Assembly: GCA_005772895.1 (NCBI GenBank)
Contig: SXIH01000009.1
Location: 1 to 44,120, forward strand
Length of the DNA stretch: 44,120 nt
DNA from: Bacteroidota bacterium
GTDB taxonomy: Bacteria; Bacteroidota; Bacteroidia; 2-12-FULL-35-15
Direction of reading: 5' to 3'
The notes beneath the pieces are model-generated. The model searched no databases and was not told where the DNA came from. It worked only from the letters and a program-made list of their open reading frames with translations. Numbering within the stretch: the stretch's first letter is position 1; every line of letters starts with the position of its first letter. A program made the position numbers and the translations under genes. Of the stretch, positions 32,962 through 40,922 are shown one piece after another.

Positions 32962-33606
32962 TTAATAAGAATAATTGAATCCCTCATGTTGTTCCAGTAT
33001 TTTACCTGAATGGGCATCCACTATAATTATTTCGTTTTTGTGATTGACATTGCTTTCTTTTGTTGTTATATCAAGCATCCAAATAAAAGATCCGACTTCA
33101 TCATCATATAATAAATGTGCTTGGTAACGTTTTCCCTTGAGATCTTTAATTTTTCTTAATTCATTAATTGCTTCTTCTGGGCTAATTATTTTTTCTTTTT
33201 CAGGATACTTTGAAATATTTGGAAAATCGAAGTCCTCTAATATCTTTCCTGCAGAAGAAAGCAAAAGAATAGCTGATCCATTTTCATATTCGTTTACATA
33301 GCTGTAGTGAAGCACATAATCAGGGATAGTTGTGTCTGCTTTCATTTCTGGACTCATGATTTCTCTGTCAATTATCCTACCTCCGTAATAACTAAAGTCT
33401 TTGAATCGTTCAGCTCCTAACCAATTTTTAAGATAAGCATTTGCCGAATTTTGAATAATTATAGGTAAATCTTTAAAGTTAGAGGGTGCTTTTTTTGTTT
33501 GCTCTGCACCATAAAAGGTGTGTTTAGTCGATCTTATAGGCTTCGGTTTGTCACATGAAATAAGAAAACAACAAATTATACCTATAAATAGAATACATTT
33601 TCTCAT
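32962..33606 (-). CDS. Lipoprotein of unknown function
   Basis: A 214-residue protein with a lipoprotein signal peptide: MRKCILFIGIICCFLISC with lipobox Cys18, followed by Asp19. The mature part has no domain I can name with confidence. Its last strand, NEIIIVDAHSGKILEQHEG, resembles the end of PepSY-type domains, and an earlier LSSAGKILEDFDFP repeats this turn, so a PepSY-like fold is possible. The ATG overlaps the stop of the upstream glycosyltransferase by 4 nt (ATGA), so they are co-transcribed and translationally coupled. Confidence 0.75.
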   Translation of the reverse strand: MRKCILFIGIICCFLISCDKPKPIRSTKHTFYGAEQTKKAPSNFKDLPIIIQNSANAYLKNWLGAERFKDFSYYGGRIIDREIMSPEMKADTTIPDYVLHYSYVNEYENGSAILLLSSAGKILEDFDFPNISKYPEKEKIISPEEAINELRKIKDLKGKRYQAHLLYDDEVGSFIWMLDITTKESNVNHKNEIIIVDAHSGKILEQHEGFNYSY

Positions 33607-34352
33607 TTCTTCTTCTCATATCTCTTACACTTGTTCAATCCTAAATTATAAAAGAAGTGAGTGAATGAAACTCGCAAAACGCCTATTCCATATTTAGCAC
33701 TTCTACTAAAGTTGATAGAAGATGCTTCAGGGAAATACTTAGTTGGACAAGTAATTTCAGCAATTTCGAAACCTGCCATAAAAATTTGAGAAATCATTTC
33801 ATTATCAAAAACAAAATCATCGTTATTGGCTTCGTAGTTCACCGTTTCTAAAACTTCACGAGAAAAAGCACGATAGCCAGTATGATACTCAGATAATTTT
33901 TGATTGATTAAAATATTCTGCGAAAGCGTTAAACAACGATTGAAAATGTATTTATACATCGGCATTCCGCCTTTCAATGCACCTTTTCCTAAAATACGTG
34001 AACCAAATACAACAGGATATAAATCGTTGGCAATTATATGTGCCATTGATGGAATCAAATGAGGAGTATATTGATAATCGGGGTGAAGCATGATGACGAT
34101 ATCGCCACCTAATTCCAAGGCTTTATCATAACAGGATTTTTGATTTCCACCATATCCTCTGTTTTTCTGATGTTTGATGATGTGCTTTATTCCGAGTCGG
34201 GTAGCTACTTCAACTGTATCATCTTTACTCACGTCATCTACCAATACCACTTCGTCAACAATATCAAAAGGAATTTCTTTGTATGTTTTTTCTAGTGTAA
34301 GGGCTGCATTGTAAGCAGGCAGTACCACAACTACTTTTTTATTGTTTATCAT
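33603..34352 (-). CDS. Glycosyltransferase family 2, dolichyl/polyprenyl-phosphate sugar synthase-like
   Basis: A 249-residue GT-A enzyme. Signature stretches are VVVVLPAYNAALTLEKTYKEI, LVDDVSKDDTVEVA, KNRGYGGNQKSCYDKALELGGDIVIMLHPDYQYTP (metal-binding HPDYQ) and SEYHTGYRAFSREVLE. These resemble DPM1/GtrB-type synthases that load a sugar onto a polyprenyl-phosphate carrier, but no membrane helices are visible, so it is a soluble or peripheral enzyme. It could supply the lipid-linked sugar used by the GT39 enzyme on the other strand; this is inferred from their proximity only. It is divergent from the LptF/LptG gene. Confidence 0.88.
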   Translation of the reverse strand: MINNKKVVVVLPAYNAALTLEKTYKEIPFDIVDEVVLVDDVSKDDTVEVATRLGIKHIIKHQKNRGYGGNQKSCYDKALELGGDIVIMLHPDYQYTPHLIPSMAHIIANDLYPVVFGSRILGKGALKGGMPMYKYIFNRCLTLSQNILINQKLSEYHTGYRAFSREVLETVNYEANNDDFVFDNEMISQIFMAGFEIAEITCPTKYFPEASSINFSRSAKYGIGVLRVSFTHFFYNLGLNKCKRYEKKK

Positions 34353-34425
34353 TTTACAGGCTTCTTAGAGCAAAAATAACAAAATCATGAGAATATGCGT
34401 TCTATTTTCTTAGCATAGTTATTGT

Positions 34426-34433
34426 TATATTTG
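34426..34433 (+). promoter_or_regulatory. Promoter -7 element (TATATTTG) for the LptF/LptG gene
   Basis: TATATTTG is 7 nt before the ATG at 34441, so transcription would begin at or next to the start codon, giving a leaderless message. A -33 TTG at the right spacing is not present. Confidence 0.45.
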
Positions 34434-34440
34434 TGAGATA

Positions 34441-35868
34441 ATGAAAACACTCTATAAATTCATTTTAAAATCCTACATCGGTCCGTTTGTAATGACATTC
34501 TTCATTGCGATGTTTGTGTTTTTTATGATGTTTATTTTTAAGTATATCGATGATTTTGTTGGGAAGGGAATTGATGCTAGTATTTTGGCTGAATTGTTCT
34601 TTTATTTTTCTCTTACAACCATTCCAATGGCATTACCTTTAGCCATTTTACTTTCTTCTTTAATGACATTTGGTAATTTGGGTGAACATTTTGAGCTTAC
34701 TGCCATGAAGAGCTCCGGATTGTCCTTACAAAAAGTGATGTCGCCATTAATTGTTACGACCATTTGTTTATCCATTGCTGCATTTTATTTTTCCAACAAT
34801 ATTTTACCTTATACCAATTTAAAAGCAGGTTCATTGTTATACGATGTCCGTGAATCAAAGCCAGCATTGTTATTTAAGGAAGGCGTTTTTAATAATAGTA
34901 TTCAAGGATTCAGTATCAGAGTGGATAAAAAAGAGAAAGATGGAAAAACTTTAGGTGATATAATGATTTATGATCACAGAGATATGAAAGGAAACACTAC
35001 TGTTTTGTCGGCCAAATGGGGTAAAATGGAAGAGACAGCTGATAAAATGTTTTTGGTACTTTCTTTAAAAGATGGAGTGAGTTATAAAGAAATGAACGAT
35101 AATCCCAAAGATGCACAAACCCGACCTTTGATTCGTGATAAGTTTGAAGAAAGAGTTATTCGTTTTGATTTATCAGAATTTAAGATGAACAGAACAAATG
35201 AAGATTTGTTTAAGAGTAATTATCAAATGATGACGCTTTCACAATTAAACTATGTTGCAGATTCGTTGTATTTGAAGAATTATATGCGCAGAAATGATTT
35301 CGGTAAAAATTTAAAGAATTCTTATTATAGTAAGTCTACCGCATATTTTGCAAAGTTGGATTCCAATAAAATAGAACTGAATTCAAAAGATTACTTTTCA
35401 GATTTATCAAAACCGCAAAAATTAAGTGTAATTGATGCAGCAACAAATATGGTTAGGAATGCCAAAGCTTCTGCAGAGGGAATGAATTCAGATATAATTT
35501 CAGAAGAATATTCAATTTTTAGATGCAATGTAGAATGGCATAGAAAATTTACTCTTTCAATCGCTTGTTTGGTTTTGTTTTTCATCGGAGCGCCATTGGG
35601 CGCAATTATCCGAAAAGGTGGTTTAGGAATGCCGGTGGTTGTTTCAGTTGTGTTTTTTATCACTTTTCATATTTTATCCATTTCAGGAGAAAAATTAGCA
35701 AAAGAAGGAGAAGTTCTTCCATATCAAGGAATGTGGATGGCAACGGCTATACTTTTACCAATTGGAATTTTTCTTACAATAAAAGCAACATCGGATAGTA
35801 CTCTGTTTGATATGAATGCTTATATCGATCCTATTAAAAGATTATTCAGCAAAAAATCTGCTCAGTAA
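34441..35868 (+). CDS. LptF/LptG family permease (LPS export)
   Basis: A 475-residue YjgP/YjgQ family permease. It begins with LYKFILKSYIGPFVMTFFIAMFVFFMMFIFKYIDD, then FSLTTIPMALPLAILLSSLMTFGNLGEHFELTAMKSSG, the conserved coupling region to the LptB ATPase. A large periplasmic jellyroll lies in the middle (about 130-350). Three helices follow from about residue 365 (RKFTLSIACLVLFFIGAPLGAIIRKGGLG). With LptB and a second permease it would extract LPS from the inner membrane. F versus G cannot be decided. It is followed by glycosyltransferase genes 3 nt and then -1 nt apart, consistent with a small envelope operon. Confidence 0.92.
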   Translation: MKTLYKFILKSYIGPFVMTFFIAMFVFFMMFIFKYIDDFVGKGIDASILAELFFYFSLTTIPMALPLAILLSSLMTFGNLGEHFELTAMKSSGLSLQKVMSPLIVTTICLSIAAFYFSNNILPYTNLKAGSLLYDVRESKPALLFKEGVFNNSIQGFSIRVDKKEKDGKTLGDIMIYDHRDMKGNTTVLSAKWGKMEETADKMFLVLSLKDGVSYKEMNDNPKDAQTRPLIRDKFEERVIRFDLSEFKMNRTNEDLFKSNYQMMTLSQLNYVADSLYLKNYMRRNDFGKNLKNSYYSKSTAYFAKLDSNKIELNSKDYFSDLSKPQKLSVIDAATNMVRNAKASAEGMNSDIISEEYSIFRCNVEWHRKFTLSIACLVLFFIGAPLGAIIRKGGLGMPVVVSVVFFITFHILSISGEKLAKEGEVLPYQGMWMATAILLPIGIFLTIKATSDSTLFDMNAYIDPIKRLFSKKSAQ

Positions 35869-35871
35869 CAT

Positions 35872-37062
35872 ATGAAGATATTACAGATTTGCAGTAAAAT
35901 TCCTTATGCCCCTAAAGATGGTGGTGGTATTGCAATGAATATCTTAACTCAAGGATTGATGAATCAAGGAAATTTGGTTCATGTTTTAGCAATTAGTACT
36001 CCCAAACATTTTTTGAATGAAGATGCGATTGATTCAGACTATAAAAGAAGTACTTCTTTTCAATCTGTTTTTATTGATACATCGGTAAAACCAGTTAATG
36101 CAATTCTTAATTTATTTAGCTCTAAATCATATAATGTTGTTCGTTTCTATTCACTAGCATTCGAAAAAGTGTTAATCGAAAAATTAAAGTCAGAACAATA
36201 CGATATTATTCAACTGGAATCACTTTGGGTGACACCTTATTTTGATGTAATACGAAAACATTCAAAAGCAAAAATTGTTCTTCGTTCACATAATGTAGAA
36301 TATTTGATTTGGGAACGATTGGCATCAGAAGCTACAGGTATGTTAAAAAAGAAGTATTTGAGTTTGCTTGCTAAACGTTTGAAAAATTATGAATTAAATT
36401 TATTAAATAAGTATGATGCAATTGCTTGTATAACGGAATTAGATGCTTCTGTGTTTAAAAAAGCGGGTTGCACAATTCCTATTGTTCATATTCCTTTTGG
36501 AATTGATTTAGAAAAATATAAAGTAGATGATACTGATTTAGAAAAGCCTTCTGTGTTTCATATTGGAGCAATGGATTGGCAGCCCAATATTGATGGTGTT
36601 AATTGGTTTTTGAACAACGCATGGGATAAATTAATTGCTTTGTACCCCTCGCTAAAATTATATTTAGCGGGAAAAAATATTTCGTCAAATTATAATCAAA
36701 AGAATGTTATTATTGATGGAGAAGTGGCAAACGCACATCGTTATATAAGTTCAAAATCAATTATGGTTATTCCACTTTCATCTGGAGGTGGAATTCGTGT
36801 CAAAATAATAGAAGGAATGGCTTTGGGTAAAACAATTATTTCTACTTCAATTGGAGCAGAAGGAATTGAGTATGAAAACAAAAAAAATATTTTGATTGCT
36901 GATTCTCCAAGTGAGTTTGTTGATGCTATAGACAAATGCGTAAATGATAGTACTTTTGCAGATATGCTAGGTAGAAATGCAAGAATATTGATTGAAACCA
37001 AACACAACAACAAACTTATTTGTAGTAAATTATCAGATTTCTATAAATCATTGCTTAATTAA
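35872..37062 (+). CDS. Glycosyltransferase family 4
   Basis: A 396-residue GT-B enzyme. The N-terminal Rossmann half begins ILQICSKIPYAPKDGGGIAMNILTQGL. The donor-binding C-terminal half contains FHIGAMDWQPNIDGVNWFLN and SSGGGIRVKIIEGMALGKTIISTSIGAEGI, the E-rich signature of GT4. It is probably cytoplasmic and membrane-associated in polysaccharide or LPS assembly. It starts 3 nt after the LptF/LptG stop, and its stop overlaps the next gene's start by one base. Sugar specificity is not predictable. Confidence 0.88.
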   Translation: MKILQICSKIPYAPKDGGGIAMNILTQGLMNQGNLVHVLAISTPKHFLNEDAIDSDYKRSTSFQSVFIDTSVKPVNAILNLFSSKSYNVVRFYSLAFEKVLIEKLKSEQYDIIQLESLWVTPYFDVIRKHSKAKIVLRSHNVEYLIWERLASEATGMLKKKYLSLLAKRLKNYELNLLNKYDAIACITELDASVFKKAGCTIPIVHIPFGIDLEKYKVDDTDLEKPSVFHIGAMDWQPNIDGVNWFLNNAWDKLIALYPSLKLYLAGKNISSNYNQKNVIIDGEVANAHRYISSKSIMVIPLSSGGGIRVKIIEGMALGKTIISTSIGAEGIEYENKKNILIADSPSEFVDAIDKCVNDSTFADMLGRNARILIETKHNNKLICSKLSDFYKSLLN

Positions 37063-38228
37063 TGAAACTATTCGTTCTTTTATCGCGAGTGCCTTATCCT
37101 CTTGAAAAAGGGGATAAACTTCGTGCGTTTAATCAGATTAAAGAGCTATCACGCAAACACCAAATAGTTTTATTTGCATTGAACGATACAAAGTTGGATG
37201 AGAAAGCAATGACAGAATTAAAAAAGTACTGTGTTGCAATTTCAATTGTAAAGTTTTCCAAATTTACCATCTTCTTTAATTTAGTAAGAGCTTTCTTTAA
37301 TGGAAAACCTTTGCAAGTAGGTTATTTCTATTTTGATAAAGCTCAAAAAAAGGTAGATGAATTAATAGCAAAGCATAAGCCTGATCATATCTATTGTCAA
37401 CTTATCCGCACAGCTGAATACATAAAAAAATATCCGCATATTCCAAAAACGTTGGATTATATGGATGTGTTTTCAAAAGGAATGGAAAGAAGAAAATCTA
37501 CCGAGCCATTTTATATGAAGCCTTTTTTGGCTATGGAGTATCGTAGATTAAAGAGATATGAAAACAAAGTGTTTGCTTATTTTACAACTAAAACAATTAT
37601 TACAGAACAGGATAAAAATTTTATTCCTCATCCTCAAAAACAAAATATTGTTGTTGTGCCAAATGGGGTAGATACTACTTACTTTAAACCAATTGTTCAC
37701 AAAAAAGAGTTCGATTTGTTGTTTAACGGTAACATGAATTACCCTCCGAATATTGAAAGCGTTGAATATCTGGTAGAAAAAGTAATGCCATTTGTATGGC
37801 ACAAATTTCCAAACACTCGTTTGTTGATTTCTGGAGCCTCTCCGAGTAAAGAAATTTTGGATTTAGCATCTGATAAAGTTATTGTTTCGGGTTGGGTAGA
37901 TGATATTAGAATGAATTTTGCAAAGTCGAAAATTTTGGTTGCACCTATGCAAATAAGCATAGGATTGCAAAATAAATTATTGGAAGCTATGGCTATGCAA
38001 CTTCCTTGTATTACATCTTCTTTAGCAAACAATGCATTAGGGGCTAAGCCTAACGAACAAATTCTAGTAGCAGATACTCCAGAGCAATATGCCCGTCATA
38101 TTATTGATCTTTTGCAAAATGAAGCAAAAGCTAAACAGATTGCTATGAATGGCTACCAATTTGTTGTGAATGGCTTTAATTGGCAGAGTACAACCGCTAT
38201 TTTGGAGAAATTAATCTCTCGTAAATAA
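37062..38228 (+). CDS. Glycosyltransferase, TIGR03087-like sugar transferase
   Basis: A 388-residue GT-B transferase. N-terminal sequence KLFVLLSRVPYPLEKGDKLRAFNQIKELSRKHQIVLFAL is close to the TIGR03087 type, sugar transferases known from exopolysaccharide loci. The C-terminal half has LLFNGNMNYPPNIESVEYLVEKVMPFVW and GLQNKLLEAMAMQLPCITSSLANNAL. Coupled to the GT4 gene by a TAATG overlap. No exosortase or PEP-CTERM genes are in the window, so the TIGR03087 comparison speaks only to sequence type. It ends 19 nt before the trp promoter -33 element. Confidence 0.85.
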   Translation: MKLFVLLSRVPYPLEKGDKLRAFNQIKELSRKHQIVLFALNDTKLDEKAMTELKKYCVAISIVKFSKFTIFFNLVRAFFNGKPLQVGYFYFDKAQKKVDELIAKHKPDHIYCQLIRTAEYIKKYPHIPKTLDYMDVFSKGMERRKSTEPFYMKPFLAMEYRRLKRYENKVFAYFTTKTIITEQDKNFIPHPQKQNIVVVPNGVDTTYFKPIVHKKEFDLLFNGNMNYPPNIESVEYLVEKVMPFVWHKFPNTRLLISGASPSKEILDLASDKVIVSGWVDDIRMNFAKSKILVAPMQISIGLQNKLLEAMAMQLPCITSSLANNALGAKPNEQILVADTPEQYARHIIDLLQNEAKAKQIAMNGYQFVVNGFNWQSTTAILEKLISRK

Positions 38229-38246
38229 TCTTTTTTAAAAATAAAT

Positions 38247-38278
38247 TTGCTTTTTAACTTTAAACCGACTTATATTTG
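38247..38278 (+). promoter_or_regulatory. trp operon promoter (-33 TTG, -7 TATATTTG)
   Basis: TTG at 38247-38249 and TATATTTG at 38271-38278 are 21 nt apart, fitting the Bacteroidota housekeeping consensus. Transcription should begin around 38284-38287, at or just before the leader-peptide ATG at 38287, leaving virtually no 5' leader. Confidence 0.8.
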
Positions 38279-38286
38279 TCCCAGAA

Positions 38287-38346
38287 ATGAAAAAACAATT
38301 ATTAAATAACATGTGGTGGTGGTCGTACTCTTTGAGGACGGCATAA
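38287..38346 (+). CDS. trpL: trp operon leader peptide
   Basis: A 19-codon frame encodes MKKQLLNNMWWWSYSLRTA and ends with TAA. The three consecutive Trp codons (38314-38322) are the sensing site of a trp attenuator. It lies between a strong promoter and the terminator at 38376, and just upstream of trpE. It is too short for standard gene prediction. Confidence 0.9.
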   Translation: MKKQLLNNMWWWSYSLRTA

Positions 38347-38407
38347 GCTATTATTTAATATTAAGATATTTTAATAACGCCTGTTCTCTATATGAACAGG
38401 CGTTTTT
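38314..38407 (+). promoter_or_regulatory. trp transcription attenuator with alternative hairpins
   Basis: Three competing helices are visible. Protector: 38322-38330 with 38334-38342 (one A-G mismatch, one T-G pair). Antiterminator: GAGGACGG (38334-38341) with CTGTTCTC (38381-38388), eight contiguous pairs including two G-U. Terminator: 38376-38386 with 38394-38404. When ribosomes stall at the Trp codons, the protector is blocked and the antiterminator can form. When Trp is plentiful, ribosomes reach the stop codon and cover 38334-38341, so the terminator forms. This is the classical ribosome-mediated scheme, inferred here by hand folding. Confidence 0.82.
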
Positions 38408-38409
38408 TT
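38376..38409 (+). terminator. trp attenuator terminator hairpin
   Basis: AACGCCTGTTC pairs perfectly with GAACAGGCGTT (11 bp) with loop TCTATAT, followed by a run of T residues. It ends 20 nt before the trpE start. Confidence 0.9.
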
Positions 38410-38428
38410 ATTGTCTTAACTCAAGCAA

Positions 38429-39838
38429 ATGAATTTTAAAATTACCATAACATCTAAAAAAATATTAGCAGATACTTTCACAACGGTGAGTATTTATTTG
38501 AAATTACGTGATAAATTTCCAAATAGTATTTTATTGGAGAGCTCCGATTATCATGGAAATGAAAATAGTTTTTCATTTATCTGTTGTAAACCCATCGCAG
38601 GAATAAAGGTGGAGAATGAAACAATTGTCAGTTCTTTCCCGGATGGCTCATCAGTAGTAAAAAAAATTGATAGATCGGTTTCTGTTTCAGAAGAAATAAT
38701 GGCGTTTGGAGATTGTTTTGAGATAGAAATGAATCTAGCTTTTGCAGATAAAGCAATGAATGGAATGTTTGGTTATATCGCTTTTGATGGAGTAAGATAT
38801 TTTGAAGAAATTGATATAAAATCTAAAATGAAAGAACAAAAGAGTATTCCTGATGTTTTTTATAATATTTATCAATTTGTTATTGCTATTGACCATTTCA
38901 AAGATGAAATTACAATCTTTCAACACTCGTTTTCAAATGATGACAATGGAATAGAGCTGTTGGAGACATATATAAAGAATAAAAATTTCGCTTCTTATAA
39001 ATTTAAATCAGATGGAAATGAAGTCTCAAATTTTACAGATGAAGAATTTATTGAAATAATTAAAAAAGGAAAATCACATTGCAAAAGAGGAGATGTATTT
39101 CAAATGGTGCTTTCTCGTGAATTTTCTCAGCAATTCAAAGGCGATGATTTTAATGTTTATAGAGCTTTGCGTTCAATAAATCCGTCACCATATTTGTTTT
39201 ATTTTGATTATGGTAATTTTAAATTATTTGGTTCTTCTCCGGAAGCACAATTGATAATTAAAAAGAATATAGCTTCTATACATCCTATTGCAGGTACTTT
39301 TAAACGTACAGGAAATGATGTATCGGATGCCGAATCAGCAGAAAAATTAAAATCTGATGTAAAAGAAAATGCTGAACACGTAATGCTGGTTGATTTAGCC
39401 AGAAATGATTTGAGCAGAAACTGTACTGACGTGAAAGTGGAGAAATTTAGAGAAATTCAATATTATTCTCATGTTATTCACCTAGTTTCAAATGTTTCGG
39501 GTAAATTAAAATCCAATGTGCCAATTATGAAAATTGTTGGAGATACCTTTCCTGCTGGTACATTGAGCGGAGCACCAAAACATAAAGCCATGCAGTTGAT
39601 TGATGCATACGAAAAAGGAAATAGAAGTTTTTATGGTGGATGTATTGGATTTTTGGGATTTGATGGTACATTTAATAGCGCAATTATGATTCGTTCCTTT
39701 TTGAGCAAGAATAATACACTTTTTTATCAAGCAGGTGCTGGTGTAGTGGAATCATCGAATGAAGTAAGTGAATTAAATGAAGTTAATAATAAGCTGGCAG
39801 CTTTGAAGAAGGCGATTGAGTTAGCTTCAGGCATTTGA
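38429..39838 (+). CDS. trpE: Anthranilate synthase component I
   Basis: A 469-residue chorismate-using enzyme that forms anthranilate with ammonia delivered by TrpG. The N-terminal part has the tryptophan-binding LLESS motif (about residues 35-39), so feedback inhibition is probably retained. The catalytic domain has KRGDVFQMVLSREFSQQF, IHPIAGTFKRTG, ENAEHVMLVDLARNDL, PAGTLSGAPKHKAMQLI and the terminal FYQAGAGVVESSNEVSELNE. It is the first structural gene after the attenuator. Confidence 0.96.
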   Translation: MNFKITITSKKILADTFTTVSIYLKLRDKFPNSILLESSDYHGNENSFSFICCKPIAGIKVENETIVSSFPDGSSVVKKIDRSVSVSEEIMAFGDCFEIEMNLAFADKAMNGMFGYIAFDGVRYFEEIDIKSKMKEQKSIPDVFYNIYQFVIAIDHFKDEITIFQHSFSNDDNGIELLETYIKNKNFASYKFKSDGNEVSNFTDEEFIEIIKKGKSHCKRGDVFQMVLSREFSQQFKGDDFNVYRALRSINPSPYLFYFDYGNFKLFGSSPEAQLIIKKNIASIHPIAGTFKRTGNDVSDAESAEKLKSDVKENAEHVMLVDLARNDLSRNCTDVKVEKFREIQYYSHVIHLVSNVSGKLKSNVPIMKIVGDTFPAGTLSGAPKHKAMQLIDAYEKGNRSFYGGCIGFLGFDGTFNSAIMIRSFLSKNNTLFYQAGAGVVESSNEVSELNEVNNKLAALKKAIELASGI

Positions 39839-39873
39839 AAATTGAAAAATTGTAATATTGGAAAGTTGAAAGA
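39836..39873 (+). repeat. GAAAAATT-type simple repeat, left arm
   Basis: TGAAAATTGAAAAATTG then TAATATTGGAAAGTTGAAAG overlaps the trpE stop codon. Fourteen bases (AAATTGAAAAATTG) are exactly complementary to the arm at 40321-40355 on the other side of the inserted four-helix-bundle gene. Confidence 0.65.
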
Positions 39874-39915
39874 TTTAGCACAAATAGTAATAACAATGAA
39901 AAATTAAGAACATTT

Positions 39916-40314
39916 ATGGGAAAGATTAAACAATTTGAGGATTTGGATATTTGGAAAGAAGCAACAAATATTGCTATTGAGATTTATTTAATTAGTGAAA
40001 GAGGAAAATTGAAAACAGATTTTGGTATGAAGGATCAAATTAGAAGAGCAGCTATGTCTATCTCTGATAATATTGCCGAAGGATTTGAATATGAAAGTAA
40101 TATGCAATTTATCAGATTTTTAAGGTATTCAAAAGGTTCGCCAGGTGAGTTAAGGAATAAGTTATATGTATTGAAAAAAGTAGATTTTATAGATGAAGAA
40201 TTTTATGAGTCTATGCATAAAAGATTGATAGATTTATCAAAACAAATTAGTGGATTTATAAAATACTTAAGAGAATTCGAGAGGAACAAGAATTTTAATA
40301 AACAGAGTAATTAA
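39916..40314 (+). CDS. Four-helix-bundle protein (S23 / 23S rRNA intervening-sequence family)
   Basis: A 132-residue helical protein with the family signature: KIKQFEDLDIWKEATNIAIEIY, FGMKDQIRRAAMSISDNIAEGFEY, FIRFLRYSKGSPGELRNKLYVLKKV, FYESMHKRLIDLSKQISGFIKYL. Members form four-helix bundles and are often encoded in intervening sequences of 23S rRNA genes or scattered singly in Bacteroidota genomes; their function is not established. It splits trpE from trpG and is bordered by simple-repeat arms in opposite orientation. It has no evident role in tryptophan synthesis. Its reading direction and spacing let it ride on the trp transcript. Confidence 0.9.
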   Translation: MGKIKQFEDLDIWKEATNIAIEIYLISERGKLKTDFGMKDQIRRAAMSISDNIAEGFEYESNMQFIRFLRYSKGSPGELRNKLYVLKKVDFIDEEFYESMHKRLIDLSKQISGFIKYLREFERNKNFNKQSN

Positions 40315-40320
40315 AAATAA

Positions 40321-40355
40321 TTTTCAATTTTTCAATTTTTCAATTTGCAATTCTC
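40321..40355 (+). repeat. CAATTTTT-type simple repeat, right arm ending at trpG start
   Basis: TTTTCAATTTTTCAATTTTT then CAATTTGCAATTCTC runs with an 8-nt period directly up to the trpG ATG at 40356. It is complementary to the arm at 39836-39873. Confidence 0.65.
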
Positions 40356-40922
40356 ATGAAGATATTGGTATTAGATAATTACGACAGTTTTACCTACAAC
40401 TTAGTTCACTACTTGGAAAAAGTGAGTGACGCTACAATTGAAGTTCATCGCAATGATAAAATTTCCTTGAAAGAAATTGAAAAGTTTGATAAAATTTTGT
40501 TGTCGCCCGGCCCAGGAATTCCTTCTGAAGCTGGAATATTATTAGATGTGATAAAAACGTATGCTTCTTCAAAAAGTATTTTAGGTGTTTGTCTCGGACA
40601 ACAAGCTATTGCAGAAGCCTTTGGTGGTTCATTGAATAATATGACGGAGGTATTTCATGGTGTTTCTACTCCAATTGAAATTGTTGCTGAAGATCCGTTA
40701 TTCAAAAATGTTCCTAAAAAATTTAATGTTGGTAGATATCATTCCTGGTGTGTTAATAAAAGTGATTTTCCAAAAGATTTGGAAATAACAGCTGTTGATG
40801 AAAAGGGAAACATTATGGCTTTGAAACATAAAACGTTTGATGTAAGTGGAGTGCAGTTCCATCCAGAGAGTGTTTTAACGGAGCACGGATTACAAATGAT
40901 TGAAAATTGGATTAAAAAATAA
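40356..40922 (+). CDS. trpG: Anthranilate synthase component II (glutamine amidotransferase)
   Basis: A 188-residue class I glutamine amidotransferase that hydrolyses glutamine to feed ammonia to TrpE. Motifs are LVLDNYDSFTYNLVHYLE, LLSPGPGIPSEAG, the nucleophile Cys79 in LGVCLGQQAIAEAFGG, and His169/Glu171 in VQFHPESVL. It may also serve para-aminobenzoate synthesis, as in bacteria with a single subunit; this cannot be judged here. Its stop overlaps the trpD start (TAATG). Confidence 0.95.
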   Translation: MKILVLDNYDSFTYNLVHYLEKVSDATIEVHRNDKISLKEIEKFDKILLSPGPGIPSEAGILLDVIKTYASSKSILGVCLGQQAIAEAFGGSLNNMTEVFHGVSTPIEIVAEDPLFKNVPKKFNVGRYHSWCVNKSDFPKDLEITAVDEKGNIMALKHKTFDVSGVQFHPESVLTEHGLQMIENWIKK

